Positions 11,390 to 23,024 are shown, numbered from the stretch's first letter. The stretch: 64,000 nucleotides of DNA from Meghimatium bilineatum (GCA_034231615.1 CM067318.1:35869382-35933381); one strand, 5' to 3'. Notes: generated by a model not told the origin, from the letters alone. A program made the numbers and translations.

Positions 11390-11910
11390 TTAGTCCATCA
11401 CAAGTGATGATGACCATTTGTTACATCCACTTTTGAAAATTCAATTTTAGTTATGTCCTTGATTATGAGTTCGTAGATGGCTAATGAGCCCTATTTGAGC
11501 TGTAAATGTCCTTGGACAGTTTGGACATGGAATGACGACTGTGGACGGATCTTGGTCTATCCGTGACTTTCTAGCTGCTCTCCGCTGTTGAGCCGCTGCA
11601 TTTCTCTTCTTTTCACAAGATGATGCGCTCTTTTTTATTTTAGAACGCCATGTAGATCTATTTTGTGCAAGTTCTTCCCATGTATCGTGGTCTATTTCAA
11701 AGGCTTTCAGTGAGTTCTTTAACTAGTCATTGTAGTGCTTCCTTTTGCCACCTTGAGATCGTATACCCTTCTCTAGCTCACCATAGAGAAGTATCTTTGG
11801 CATACGCACCAAATGATCTGCCCAACGAATCTGTGTCTGCATCAGGATCGTGTCAATGCTTGGGATACCAGCTCTATCAAGGACAGTGGTATCTGGAATC
11901 TTACATACAT
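11390..11910 (-). mobile_element. LINE C-terminus with RWADHLVRM region and zinc-finger-like end
   Basis: The minus strand reads VLDRAGIPSIDTILMQTQ, then IRWADHLVRMP, LLYGELEKGIRSQGGKRK and later a C-x2-C type ending (CPNC-like) followed by H-x3-H-like remains. This order is the C-terminus of a widespread non-LTR family in invertebrates. The 5' side is cut by a CA/TA microsatellite. A second copy lies at 51430-51990. Confidence 0.75.
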
Positions 11911-11982
11911 ACCCATACACGTGCACACATATACACATACACAAGTATATATATATATATACACACACACGTGTACATATAT
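11907..11982. repeat. CA/TA microsatellite
   Basis: Interrupted (CA)n and (TA)n tracts. Confidence 0.85.
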
Positions 11983-12117
11983 GTGCATAGTGGGAGCTGG
12001 CTTTCATGTGGTTGGTTTTTTTCGTTTTCTCCCCCCCCCCCAATAATATTGTAATAATATTTACATATATATGTATATACAACATATTTGTAACGATTAC
12101 AGTATAGAATATAAAAG

Positions 12118-12203
12118 CAACAACAATAGACATATGTAATGTAATGAAATTTTGCCCGCGAGTTGAAATGTGGAATGATGGACCTTTACAATTTTGTGAA
12201 ATG
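12118..12203 (+). repeat. Left part of a duplicated segment split by a LINE
   Basis: 12118-12203 and 12695-12800 together match 13053-13225 (ACATATGTAATGTRATGAAATT, GGCCTTTACAATTTTGTGAA, GTGATACATGGATGACAA, TGTACATGTTCATATTATG). The LINE at 12204-12694 splits this copy, and the other copy shows the uninterrupted site. Confidence 0.8.
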
Positions 12204-12694
12204 ACATGAGGAAATTATTAATATCTAAACAAATTACAAACAAATTAAAAATGAGAATTATAAAATTCTACATCTATTCCATATTAATATATGGCTCAGA
12301 AACATGGACACTAAATAAACAATTAGAAGACAAAATTGATGCCTTTGAATTGTGGGTATATAGAAGAATAGGGAGAACATCATGGAAAGAGAAGAAAACA
12401 AATAAAGAGGTGCTAAAGACACTTAATATGAAGACAGAACTACTAAGAGAAATAAAGATCAGGCAAATAAAATACTTTGGACACATTAAAAGACATGACA
12501 CCTTATTGAAGACTTTACTTGAGGGTAAAGTCAAAGGGAAGCGAGCAAGAGGTAGGCAGAGATACAAGTGGGAGAGTAACATCACACGATGGACAGGTTA
12601 GAATCTAGCAGAGTGCACCACCAAGACAAGAGACAGATGTTGGAGATACGTTGCAGCCAACCTTCGTTGCGGAGACGGCACTTAATGATGATGA
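12204..12694 (+). mobile_element. 5'-truncated RTE-like LINE with target duplication
   Basis: The frame opens with MRKLLISKQ and continues with YGSETWTLNKQ, AFELWVYRRIGRTSWKEK and YFGHIKRHDTLL to RARGRQRYKWES, the post-palm C-terminus of an RTE-type protein. The 3' end is GCGGAGACGGCACTTA(ATG)n. TGAAATG flanks both sides (12197-12203 and 12695-12701). A TAG in place of the TA-Tyr codon and a 3-bp deletion near 12630 separate it from the copies at 31.6 and 49.6 kb, which are otherwise nearly identical. Confidence 0.88.
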
Positions 12695-13225
12695 TGAAAT
12701 GGGTGATACATGGATGACAACAAAATTAATTGATGAAAAAAACAACAACAAAGGAATAATTGTTTACATATATTCGTACATGTTCATATTATGAGTAAAA
12801 GCTAACAAAAAGTCATGAGAAAATTTTTAAAAATTGTCCTCTGGCTTCCTACTTAAATTTACTTGTAAAAATAAAAAGTCATGATATAGTACGTTCAGTA
12901 GCAAAAGTTTCTAACATTGGAGATAATAAAAACTACAAAGTATGTTTGGAAAAATAGTTCATTTGAAACATTTGGTCTTATATTGTGTCTCCTAGCGGAG
13001 ATCCTTAGTAAATCATTTTATATACACAATTTACGTGAAATATTTATCGAAGTAATGACAATAGACATATGTAATGTGATGAAATTATGCCCGTGAATAT
13101 GTGCCCGTTATGTGGAATGGTGGGCCTTTACAATTTTGTGAAGTGAGTGATACATGGATGACAAAAAAAATTTATTGATGAAAAAAAAAACGCGTGATGT
13201 TTTGCGTATTTCTGTACATGTTCAT
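12695..13225 (+). repeat. Right part of the split duplicate plus its intact partner
   Basis: 12695-12800 completes the copy interrupted by the LINE. 13053-13225 is the paralogous uninterrupted copy. The sequence between them has no recognised feature. Confidence 0.7.
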
Positions 13226-13356
13226 ATTATGTGATGTGTCATCTGATTGAATATGTGTAAAACTGTATGTGGTTGATATATTGTATTGTGAAACACTGCC
13301 CGTATCCGACAAGACCAGATCAGGTATCTGTATTGGAATAACAAGATGATCAGTTT

Positions 13357-13665
13357 GTTGTGTACATCTGTTGTCTGAGGCAGTACGTTCAACATGATAG
13401 CTTTGTAAATGTCCGTGTTGTGTACATCTGTTGTCTGAGGTAGTACCTTCAACATGATAGCTTTGTAAATGTACGTGTTGTGTACATCTGTTGTCTGAGG
13501 CAGTACGTTCAACATGATAGTTTTGTAAATGTCCGTGTTATGTATATCTGTTGTCTGAGGTAGTACGTTCAACATGATAGCTTTGTAAATGTCCGTGTTA
13601 TGTATATCTGTTGTCTGAGGTAGTACGTTCAACATGATAGCCTTGTAAATGTCCGTGTTGTGTAT
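13357..13665. repeat. 60-bp minisatellite, five units
   Basis: TGTACATCTGTTGTCTGAGG and CAACATGATAG repeat every 60 bp exactly. Because 60 is divisible by three, the minus strand stays open as 20-residue repeats (LPQTTD-HNTDIYK). There is no start context, signal or flanking exon evidence, so I treat it as non-coding. Confidence 0.95.
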
Positions 13666-14149
13666 GTGTGTTTTTATTATGTCTCTTAATCTGTTTCTGG
13701 TAGGAGTGATTGTATTGCATGTGTAAAAGATGTGGTCTTCTGTTTCTGGGATGTTTCTTATGCAAAGTTTACATTTTGGCGTTTGCTCTAGTCTGCGTGC
13801 TTATTTCCCTATAATGGACGTCATGTTGAATAATATCATAAAGGCTATTTCCCTGGCTTATGGCGTGACCCCTGGAATGTGAAGGTTGTTGAAAGTCTCC
13901 GTATAGTCTGTCATAAAATATGTGTACCATTTCTTAATTCTGAGATGTAAAGGGGGGGGGGGTGCCTGGAGAGTAACTGTAACAATGAAACAGTATTTTT
14001 TTTTCAGTGAGAAATACATAAGTCTTTATTTCTATTTCTCTTGGTTGTTTTGTTGGTTGGTTGCTGATCCAGCGGTCCATGGGCTCATTCCCTTTGACCT
14101 AATGCCATTAAATGGCATTATATTGCTGAGAAATATGTGGATTTTCGGC

Positions 14150-14280
14150 CCACCCCGGGACAGAGCCAGAGAATAACTATCACACCTCCAGGAAGGTAGG
14201 TTTCAACCTAGGCACTGTTCCTAGCCACTGTAGCCAAGATAGAGTTCACTGTGCTCATTCTCCGCCACCAATTGACTACT
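14150..14280 (-). mobile_element. Possible tRNA-derived SINE head
   Basis: The minus strand has TTGGCTACAGTGG, similar to a pol III A box, and AGGTTGAAACC, similar to a B box, about 25 bp apart. This is closer than usual. No clear tail or target duplication is seen. Confidence 0.22.
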
Positions 14281-14734
14281 GGTTATGCCGAACTTCTCTA
14301 TTGCTCCAGGCACGCAACCAAATGTTCAAGTCAAAAGGATTGTCACGTCCTGAGTCACTGTGCCTCTATGATGGGTTTCAGCCATAGGAAAAAACAGTGT
14401 TGTCCGTTTCCTCCTCCCCAGTGCTGCACAGTACATCTCTGGCTCCCTCCCAACCACAGAGGGTGCGTACATATATATGCAGGTAAAAATGACACACATT
14501 TCAACAGCAAAATAAAAGCATAATTGTATAGATGACGTGCCATGAAGATTCTCTAAGAAGGTAACCTCAATATAACGGCATGTCATCCACTAAGGTTTTC
14601 TGTAGCATGGGTGGTTTGTCTAGTGGACCATTGGTGAGACCCACAAACGCAATCACATGCCTCTATCTCTCTTAAAAACATTCAAACACCATTCTCGAAC
14701 AAACAATAATAGACAAGGACGAACAATTTGACTG

Positions 14735-14925
14735 TTGTTATCTGCCATCAAATACAATCAATCGTCTTGTTCTCTTCTTGTACATGATTCTGTAGCCGCA
14801 CTCTCTGCATCGTATGGGATCTCTGACCTTTATCTCATTCTCTGCATGACATTCTCCGCAGATATATATATCATAGTCTGTTGTTTTGGGGGAGTTGTTT
14901 GACCCTTCCTTCGCTGTCTCCACAT
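14735..14925 (-). CDS. POLR2K: RNA polymerases I, II and III subunit RPABC4 (Rpb12), intronless copy with doubtful start
   Basis: The frame ends [29 protein letters not shown] and TAA (14737-14735). It matches the 58-residue zinc-ribbon subunit RPABC4 almost residue for residue. Both zinc pairs are intact: CGEC near residue 22 and CREC near residue 38. RPABC4 is shared by the three nuclear RNA polymerases and contacts the Rpb3/Rpb11 side of the core. There are no stops or shifts over 61 codons. The expected start aligns with GTG (14923-14921) in 'GTG GAG ACA'. An ATG overlaps two bases earlier (14925-14923) but is out of frame, as if TG had been inserted. It could be a retrocopy that lost its start, or the last exon of a gene whose ATG lies on an upstream minus-strand exon. 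No poly(A) tract was found in the 150 bp after the stop, which weakens the processed-copy idea. The penultimate residue is Gly where Ala is usual. Confidence 0.82.
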
Positions 14926-14999
14926 TAGGGGTTATGAAAATTTTACTGATTTTTCTTTAGGCTTTAGCCTACGACTTGAACGTTATTGTTTAATACAAT

Positions 15000-15620
15000 C
15001 TTATATCCTCTGTGACATCTCTTGAAAAACGCAATGAAAATTTTTTTTAATTGATAGAATAAGGGGATCTAATTCAAATTTCACGTTTTTGTATATAAGA
15101 AACACTTCGTGTGTCGGTCTAAATGTGAGAGTTTCATAATAATTAAAAATTTCTTTTTTAGACAGATGGATACTCTTAACAAAAATTAAAAAAATAAAAT
15201 AACACACTAAATTGTAAATGCAAGTTTAAAGTGAAAGTACATCAGGAATATATTTTTCAACTTTGTTTTAACACATTAATTAATAAAAACAAATCTGTTC
15301 ACAACTGTACATATTATCTCCCCTTCATTGCAAACGTAAAACCACCTTCTAAAAAGTTGACTTCTATAAAGTGGAAAGTTCTCTGTTTACTGTGACTAAA
15401 TTATTTTATTAATGAAGCATTATGTTTAGTCAGTGTGACTATCTAAGACACAATAGTCAAGTTTTCTTCTAGTAAACAGAGCCCTATTTCTATCTCGTGA
15501 TCACAGTTCAGGAAAGTAAGATTGCTCTTAAGATGTCAACATTAGGGCTAGTAAGAAAAACCAAAACACAAACAATGCGTGATGTGGACTGTGATATGTG
15601 GTTTAGATCAGTGGTTGTGG
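15000..15620. other. Intergenic stretch, nothing recognised
   Basis: AT-rich. If the RPABC4 copy has an upstream exon it should lie on the minus strand in this direction, but I could not pick one out. Confidence 0.35.
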
Positions 15621-15634
15621 TTTAGATCAGTGGT

Positions 15635-15923
15635 GCCAATGTGGTGTGCAAAAATCAAGCAAAGTTAGTGGTACTGGTATTGTTGCCAACCTTGCACATC
15701 GTAAAATGTGACTAAGAAGGTTATGGGGGGTTGAGTTGGCTCTCCTATTCAATAGAGGATCATGTTATCCAGAAGTCATGCTTAAGTTGGGTGTGTCAAA
15801 TCGAAAGGCGCAGATATCGCAACCACGATGTAAATGATGACACACCACATTCCATTCTCCGGATTACATCCTGATAACATACAGGAGTTTGAGGACGAAC
15901 GCATAAAAAGAAGAAGCAGATAA
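15635..15923 (+). mobile_element. Diverged SINE-like family A element with target duplication
   Basis: AGATCAGTGGT at 15624-15634 and 15924-15934 flanks the copy (a third copy of this 11-mer lies just left, in a local duplication). Inside are GTGACTAAGAAGGTTATG, AAAGGCGCAGATATCGCA, CTCCGGATTACATCCTG and an AAAAGAAGAAG tail. Confidence 0.75.
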
Positions 15924-15934
15924 AGATCAGTGGT

Positions 15935-16720
15935 TCTCAAAATGTAATTAGGTCTACGTTTGTGGCTATATATTTAAAGGAAGGGGGATAATTGCACCAA
16001 AAAATGAAACTATGGCGCAGATTCTTCCAGATCTGCGACATAAAAATAAGTTTTTGAATGCTTCTATTCTTTTTACAAAACTGCCCACTTCATCGCACCA
16101 CAAGGGGGAAACGATGGCTAACTGAAACAGCTCTGGCGGAAAGCTCTACTGCACTGCCTAACTGCTGCACTGGAGCTTTTCTTTGAACAAATTCAGTTCT
16201 TTGATGGAATCCATATCAGCATCTGACCTGCTGGAAAACGAGGAAGAAGGAGAAAAAAATTATGCGAGGCATAAGATATACGATAGTAGTAATCCTTGAG
16301 GAAAGATGAAGCTTTTTTCTGGTCTATAGGAATTAATCTCTAGTGCCGGGAACAACACATCGGCTGGAAATACGAGGACTGAGGCAACACAGTGCAATAT
16401 AAGGAAAAACGGATTTAGATACAAATGTTATCAATATGTATACACACGACATACTAGCGAATAGACGTAAAGACATACGACGTTTTGAATAAGAAACCAT
16501 CATCAGGACAAACGATAGCTGACTAACAATGAATAGAAACACACATATGACGAAATGGGAGGCAATGGATGATGAAAGTGAGAGAGAAAGAAGTGAAGCA
16601 CAAGTGGATATTAAGGGAGTGATATTACGGACGATGTGATCAATCCTGGTAACAAGAGATAAAAAGGACATTGAGATCTGGTCAACAGATGCTTTCCATC
16701 TTAGTTCTCACACTGGATAA
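15935..16720. other. Intergenic stretch with a possible retroelement-tail motif
   Basis: Mostly unrecognised. ACGACGTTTTGAATAAGAAACC near 16475-16500 resembles the 'gene-end' repeats of Penelope-type elements, but no coding part is visible. Confidence 0.2.
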
Positions 16721-16721
16721 T

Positions 16722-16992
16722 TGAGTTTCTGCGTTTTTTCTAAAACTCCTGCAGATTAGCAGGATGTAGTTGATAATGCGTTTTGCCATGGTTCACAACA
16801 TTGATGCGAGATGTTCGCTTTTGACCTAACACATCCGACTTTAGAATGGAACTGGATCATTTTTATCTTATATAGGATGGGACAGCCAACTCCACAATAT
16901 AACCTCCTTAGTCGCTTCTTAAAATGTACATGGAAGGCAAACAGTATTGCTATTCTTTGCTCCCCTCTGGAGGCTTTAAAAAAAACTCATGG
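16722..16992 (-). mobile_element. SINE-like family A copy
   Basis: From the left it has CTGCGTTTTTTCTAAAACTCC, AGATTAGCAGGATGTAG, ACACATCCGACTTTAG, TATAGGATGGGACAGCC, ACCTCCTTAGTCGC and CTTTGCTCCCC in family order. The target duplication is not clear. Confidence 0.78.
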
Positions 16993-16999
16993 TGTGTGA

Positions 17000-18175
17000 C
17001 TTTTTAAAAACAATTTGTGTTGTCTAGTGCTTTTGACGGAATGAGTTGGTAGCACTTGCTTAAACACAATACGTATTAAAAGATGGTTATTTTGTGCATC
17101 AATCATTCAGGGCAATATACTGCTAATTTTCCCAATCAACTTGCATATCATATATTAATAAAAGAAAAGTATGAAAACCAGAATACTGCTTTCATTAGTT
17201 ATTATAAATATAAAGAATGCAACAGATCGCATGTAACCCATGTCTGCTGAAAGACACAGTACAAATAGAAATGACCGGAATATACCGGTGTGGTATCAAA
17301 AATTCCCCATTACACATAGTTTACTACACTGTATAATCTCTTCTCTCAATTAGTTGTGTGGACTATTTGAAAATAATCCATCTGAAGTCATATTATTTAA
17401 CCATTACAGTGATTTTCATTGGTCACTTTTGTATACATTGTGTCGACAGCCAATGACAAATCAACGTCAAGTAAAGTCATTTAGTAGAATTTAGTAGAGT
17501 TCACGTGACTGTATTTGACGAGAGACACGGTACAGTAAGTCGATATGACCTAGCAAAAGACACCGTATAAAAAAATGTACAAACAAAAATGTAATAGTCA
17601 TGATTGAATGATTGTCCAAACAAATGTCATGAGTTTTGTTTTTGCGAAAACTAATTGTACTTGAATTAAACTCACAACTTTAAAACATGACTCTTTATTA
17701 AACTCACAACATAAAAACATGACTATTTTTGCAACTTGACGTTTTAAAAACATAAAAACGCGATTGCAATGCAAAAATAGTATAAAAACTGAGGCTCTGT
17801 ATGGAAAAATAATTTTGTGAAATATATTTTGAGGCTCTGTCTAGGATAGCAGGGTTATAGAGAGTGGACATTTCCATTATTCATTAAGGGTCATAACCCC
17901 GCAGATACTATCAGATAAGGGGATGTAATACATGTGAAATGTAATAATATGTGCAAATGTATTAATAAATCATAAGAACACAAATATTTTGATCTGATCA
18001 TGTGGTAATATAATTTAAATAAACAACTCTCATTTATCTTGAGTGATTTTATGTAACTCTTCCCCGTTCTACTATTTATAAAAACGTTTTTTTGAAAGCA
18101 ATATGCACGACATTCTTCCCTAACTGTTGACATGGTGAACACAAGTGTGGCACATAAACTTTTGGATGTTAAGGG
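17000..18175. other. Intergenic stretch, nothing recognised
   Basis: AT-rich with short direct repeats (ACTCACAAC-TAAAACATGACT near 17670-17720; GAGGCTCTGT near 17792 and 17831). No gene seen. Confidence 0.35.
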
Positions 18176-18179
18176 ATAA

Positions 18180-18560
18180 TGTCCGTATCAGGTTCAAGTT
18201 CCCCGCGGAACTTTACAAAAGTTGGCTCTTGACTTTGTATGGGAACTAGTGTCAGTAGTCCGTTCACATGTCTTAGACTCCACCGCGGGGTCAAGGTTCA
18301 GCCAGTGTCGAGTCAGCTCGCTCGTCACAGTACCGCTTGGGATCTAGGCTGGTTCCTCCCCATATGACATGTTAAGACAGGACGAAGTCACCGGGGTGAA
18401 GTTTTCGGTCGTACGGAATGTTAACAGCATAAACGTGCTCAGCTGAGTGGTGAGCTATACTCAGCGTCCGAGTGGCTTTCGAATGTCGGCGCCTGCTATG
18501 TCATACCGCCTCGAGAGAGGATTACGGGGGTATAGGAGAGCTGCTTAGAAAGTGCTTCAC
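18180..18560. other. Isolated GC-rich block of unknown nature
   Basis: About 380 bp with clearly higher GC and CpG than the flanks (CCCCGCGGAAC, CCACCGCGGGG, CGGTCGTACGG, CGGCGCC, CCGCCTCGAGAG). It contains no long reading frame and I do not recognise it as an rRNA, tRNA or repeat. A CpG island, an unknown structured RNA or part of a transposon are all possible. Confidence 0.4.
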
Positions 18561-18569
18561 TCGACTTTT

Positions 18570-19985
18570 TTGTCATGAAATTACTTAAATTTTGTAATTA
18601 CTTAAATTTTAGTATTATTTGTATTTACACCCTTACACTTAAACATATTTTTGATTTAACATTTGGATACTGCTATTTATTGGAAAGAATAAATAAAGAA
18701 TTTGATAAAAAGTAGTAATGTAGATTTACAGTTTTTATGGCCATAATTCTTAATCCGTAATTTAAAAGATCTTAATTATCTAATTATAATGTCGTTAACA
18801 AAAGAAAATAAATTTAGTATTCACGAGGAAAAAAATGGGATTGCAATTTGTGAGTTTTAAAACGCTTCATTTTTTTTTTAGAGAAAATTTACTTTCAACA
18901 ATAACCTATTTCACAATATAACGACATCCACATGTGTCAGCTGAGTTTTTTTTAAAAAAAGCTCAAAATATTTTGACTTGATACATTGCTTACTAAAATT
19001 GCGGAAATATACATTTGTTTATGTTAATGGCACATATCTATTGTAATTGTATGTATTGAGTGCAAAGATGTGTCCAGGTTTCATCGAGATTATTTTGGTT
19101 TTATAACATTGACTTATATCTCGCCCTGTTATGCATATGTCCCAGTTTCTATAACAGTTTACAAATACAACGAATGTGTTACGTGTTCAAATCAACACAC
19201 TTGGTCTCGCTTCGGTTAAGCGAATAAACACGCTTGGTAACCCTAAATGCAGTCGAGCGTGAAGACTTTGATTTATTTATACATAGATCAGTGGTCATAA
19301 GGTATTTTCTGTAGACGTATTAATTAATTCACAGTATTATGTGTTGCCATGTGTCTTCTGTCACTGAGATCATCCAATAAATAAATTACATTTCTAACAC
19401 AGCTGACCCGTGTTCTTTGTTATAATTAAAAAATTAGAATCTCTTCAAGAATCTGTTTCTAGTAAACAGAAATCTGAACGTAGTGATAGTTAGATAAACT
19501 TAATTTCCAATAGAAATCGTCCTTGGTTGGCGGGTCTGAAAGGGGAGCTAAACTGTTACCGGTCAAGCATATCGTAAGCAGCAACTAACAGGAATTTAAG
19601 GTGGAGTTTGTTGTCCCATAAAGGCCAGTAGATAAGGAGGTTGTAGGGTTGAGATATTCAACTTCCCGTCCTTTAGCAAATCAGAATAGGTCTATGCCTT
19701 TTAGCATTAGAAATTTGGCCAAAATGCGGGTAAAAAGTCCCCCGTTCTCTCCTCTCCCCCCCCCCCCACGTAGATATTTTCACAAAATGAACATCACAAT
19801 TCACATGAAGAAGATCTGATACACGAAAACACAGGAATGACTTTTTTAAAAGGGAATTACTCCTCCCCCTCCCCCTACTTTATAACATATTTATAACACT
19901 GGTCTCACCCCACAGTGTCAAATTGACCTAGATGCTATGCTGAAGTTCGATTTGTCAGTTAAGCTGTCAATTATGGCACAACTTT
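18570..19985. other. Intergenic stretch, nothing recognised
   Basis: AT-rich with a C-run near 19757. No gene or named repeat identified. Confidence 0.35.
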
Positions 19986-19989
19986 TATC

Positions 19990-20042
19990 TGGACTATATC
20001 CTGCTGATCTGCAAGAGCTTGAGAATGGATACAGAAGATGAA
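19990..20042 (+). mobile_element. SINE-like family A 3' fragment
   Basis: CTGGACTATATCCTGCTGATCTGCA followed by GAGCTTGAGAATGGATACAGAAGATGAA gives the stem-loop and tail region only. Confidence 0.55.
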
Positions 20043-20434
20043 ACAAGAAGTTGAAAAAGATGTTTACACCAGAAGGCATCGATCTTGAACAGATGTGTAC
20101 ACCAGAAGGCATTGATCTTGGTGAAGAATGGATTATCTTTTCAAGACTATCTTTGCCATCACTAGACAGTTCATTGATAAACATTTGAATGTGAATGAAT
20201 GCTGTGTTCACGGAGTTCATCTCCGAACATTTTCCTGACACGGATGTTGTGAGACACAGACGATCAAAATAATCCACAATTAGTGGTTCGAATGAACTTT
20301 TACCACCAGATCACGTGGAAGAACAGTTCACGAAGCCAGTGGAACCTTCACCAAACAACAATCAGCCTAACGATGTGTGTGTTTGCTGTAACGCAAGTAC
20401 ACTTGCTAGAAATTGAAGCCTATTTCCGTTAAGA

Positions 20435-20735
20435 CATTATCAACATCATCACCAGGTGCCATGCCGGCTGGCGTAGGCGATCATGGCTCTCCACAGCTCT
20501 CTGTCTCCAGTCTTATGTATCGAGTTCGCTATTGTTTCCCTGCCATTCCAGGTTGTCAAACTTTCTGTTTTCTCACGTTGTCGCCCTCTGTCTCTGTTGC
20601 TGCCTCTCTTGTCTTTTGTAACTATGTTTTTCAAACTTTCTTGTCTCATGAAGTGGCCAAAAATATGAAGACTGTCTTTTTCTTATATTATTTAATAATA
20701 TTATTATTATATTATATTCTTATATAGTCCGTTTC
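20435..20735 (-). mobile_element. RTE/CR1-like LINE 3' end
   Basis: The minus strand reads MRQESLKNIVT, RDRGRQREK, LTTWNGRETIAN and RELWRAMIAYASRHGT, the C-terminus common to RTE-type elements. It is followed by a (TGATG)n-like tail at 20440-20455. Confidence 0.7.
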
Positions 20736-21569
20736 GCATTTGACTCTTTCAACACTTCCACGTTAGTTTTTCTAGTAGTCCATGATATCAACATATCTTA
20801 ATCAAAAGGTTATAATCCCTTACCGACCAATCATCAACTAAGGAGACATTTATTCATGCACTGTAAATGTCACGTGAATGTGTCTCCTGTGTACATCGTT
20901 ATTACACGTTTTATAGTATTCCTGTATTTCTCGGTTGTTGGTTTTTGGTGTTTTGTGTTGGGAGGGGGTGGGGGTTTACCGTGAGCATAAAGTCTGACCT
21001 ATTTTATTCGAGATTCTTAATCAGGGTAAAAAAGTGACATTTCCCCGTAAACATGACAGAAGTTTAACATTACAATACGCTATTCATTTAAGATGAAGTA
21101 CCGTCTTCGCACGAAAGGTCAGCAACAGTCCCCATTGTCCTCATGTTCCTTTCCCTGCTTTCACACTATACTATAAGCGTATAACCCGATGTTGTGGCCA
21201 ACGCCCACAGGTGGAAAGGGGGGGATTTCATTGTTTAGGGGGGACACTTCGTTAAAAAAATTGTACTTAGATTTAGTTGTCTATTATATGTTTTGAAAAT
21301 TTAGCCTACTTGACTGGTGTTTTTTGTTTGTTCTAATAATTCTCTAGTGCTTTCTTCCTAAAACCTAAGTCTAGTGTCCTGAACAAGTTGTAATTAGGTT
21401 TCATTTATGGAATGAGTCAATTTTTGAATAGACCTATAAAAAATGTAGGGCCCCTTTATGTTTACATGGTGGGGGGGGGGGAGAAAGACATCATAATTTT
21501 TTAAAGATTGAGGTGGGGAAAGGTTTAAAGAAAAGGTTGGGTAACACTGCTATAACCTGCCAGGTTCAC

Positions 21570-21760
21570 AGAAGTACCACATTGGATCAAATAACACCCA
21601 GAGTTCTCCAGCAAATTCTATCTTCAGCAACGCAGATGAGTGTGAAAATACCTTGACCTATCCAGCGCTAGATGCTGCCTTCCATGATTTTCTTAGTCTT
21701 CGTCTGTTTCTTCTACCTCCACTGTTCCCTGTAGTATAGTTTATGACGAATGATCATATA
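21570..21760 (-). mobile_element. LINE 3'-end fragment
   Basis: Minus-strand translation gives GTVEGGRRNRRRLRKSWK, then AASSAGQGIFT and DRICWRTLGV, a non-LTR C-terminus. A related copy lies at 28861-29090. Confidence 0.65.
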
Positions 21761-21879
21761 TCACACATCCAAAAAACTATCAGGGCCGTAGACAAGTTTT
21801 CATTGAGAAAGGGGTTTTACCTATAAAATAATGTGAAAAAAGCATTCGTCCATTTTTGTATGTACTTCCCTCTTTTTGA

Positions 21880-22155
21880 TGCGAAAGTTGATGACTTTTT
21901 TGATGCGAAAGCTGATGACTTTTTTATGTGAAAGCTGATGACTTTTTTTATGTGAAAGCTGATGACTTTTTTATGTGAAAGCTGATGACTTTTTTTATGA
22001 GAGAGGTGATGACTTTTTTTATGCGAAAGCGGATGACTTTTTTTATGCGAAAGCCAATAACTTTTTTCATGCGAAAGCTCATGACCTTTTTGATGAGAAA
22101 GGTGATGATTTTTTGATGAGAAAGGTGATGACTTTTTTAAATGAGAAAGATAATC
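21880..22155. repeat. Degenerate minisatellite of about 25 bp, some 11 units
   Basis: GCGAAAGCTGATGACTTTTTT variants repeat in tandem. Both strands have open frames over part of the array (KSHxLSHK and AKADDFFY repeats), a by-product of the period. Confidence 0.9.
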
Positions 22156-22972
22156 TTTTTGTGAAAAATCGTTAATTTGGGGTTTCACCAACCTTTTGGC
22201 TAAATTCCTAGCAACAAAAAAAAATGTTATGATTTCCTAAGGGTTGGAGGGGGGAGTAGAACACCCACCTCCCTTAACAACAGACCTATAAACCATGCAA
22301 GTAGGTATATTTGTCGCTTTACTATTGGCAGTAATGATTCTTACAGACCTGTATGAATCTATTTTATTTCTAACGTATACACATTTGTCGCTAGATGGAC
22401 TAGTATTGTAGCTTGGTAAAAGCTCACCAACCACATCACGTGTCCATAGTCCAACTTTTTAATATTGTGAGTAAGAAAGACATCTCCAAATAATCACATG
22501 TGTATTTTGATAATTTTGTGTTTCTTGTTTATGTGTGGAGCTAGTGGAGAACATGGCCATGTTGTTAGAACTCTGTTCTCAGACCCTTGATGTCCTGGGT
22601 TAAATCAACAGTTGGGACATGATTTTATCTTTTGGAGGTTAAATTAAAATCGTTCCTATATACGTTGAGGCGTCTGCTATGGCAAAGCAGCCTTTATTTC
22701 CACAGCCTATAGAAAGTCTCTATGCACTCCTTCACAGGAAAATATGCAGTAACAAAAGTTTAAGATTTTCTTGTTTATGTGTTTCTTGAAAAAGGTCCCA
22801 GTTGGACCGTAAAGTAGGAAAAGGGTCTTTGTTCTTTTGTTTATTACTATTTATTTATTTTTTACATTGATAGTTAGGCTATAACAGTAACCATTAGTAT
22901 TTCATACAGCTTTTTGTGACTTGGAGATTAAAAAATCACAACTTCAGTGGCAGATAAATTGAGCTGCATGCA

Positions 22973-23024
22973 ACGCACTGAGGGGTACCCCTGCTATGAT
23001 CATACTGGGACCCTCTCAGTGCGT
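22973..23024. repeat. Strong imperfect hairpin
   Basis: ACGCACTGAGGGGTACCC (22973-22990) pairs with GGGACCCTCTCAGTGCGT (23007-23024) with one bulge and one mismatch, around a 16-base loop. The function is unknown. Confidence 0.6.

Noticed and set aside
13222-13635. Minus-strand protein with 20-residue repeats
   Set aside because: The open frame follows from a 60-bp period. No start context, signal, domain or exon support.
19990-20400. Coding gene around the repeated phrase TPEGIDL
   Set aside because: The plus-strand frame is broken after about 25 codons and no family is recognised. The left edge is a SINE fragment.
21900-22090. Hammerhead ribozyme (CTGATGA and GAAA in each unit)
   Set aside because: The sequence between the two core motifs cannot form stem II and flanking stems are missing.
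21817-22191. Repetitive His/Lys/Ser-rich or Asp/Phe-rich protein on either strand
   Set aside because: Both strands are open because of the short degenerate repeat. No gene evidence.
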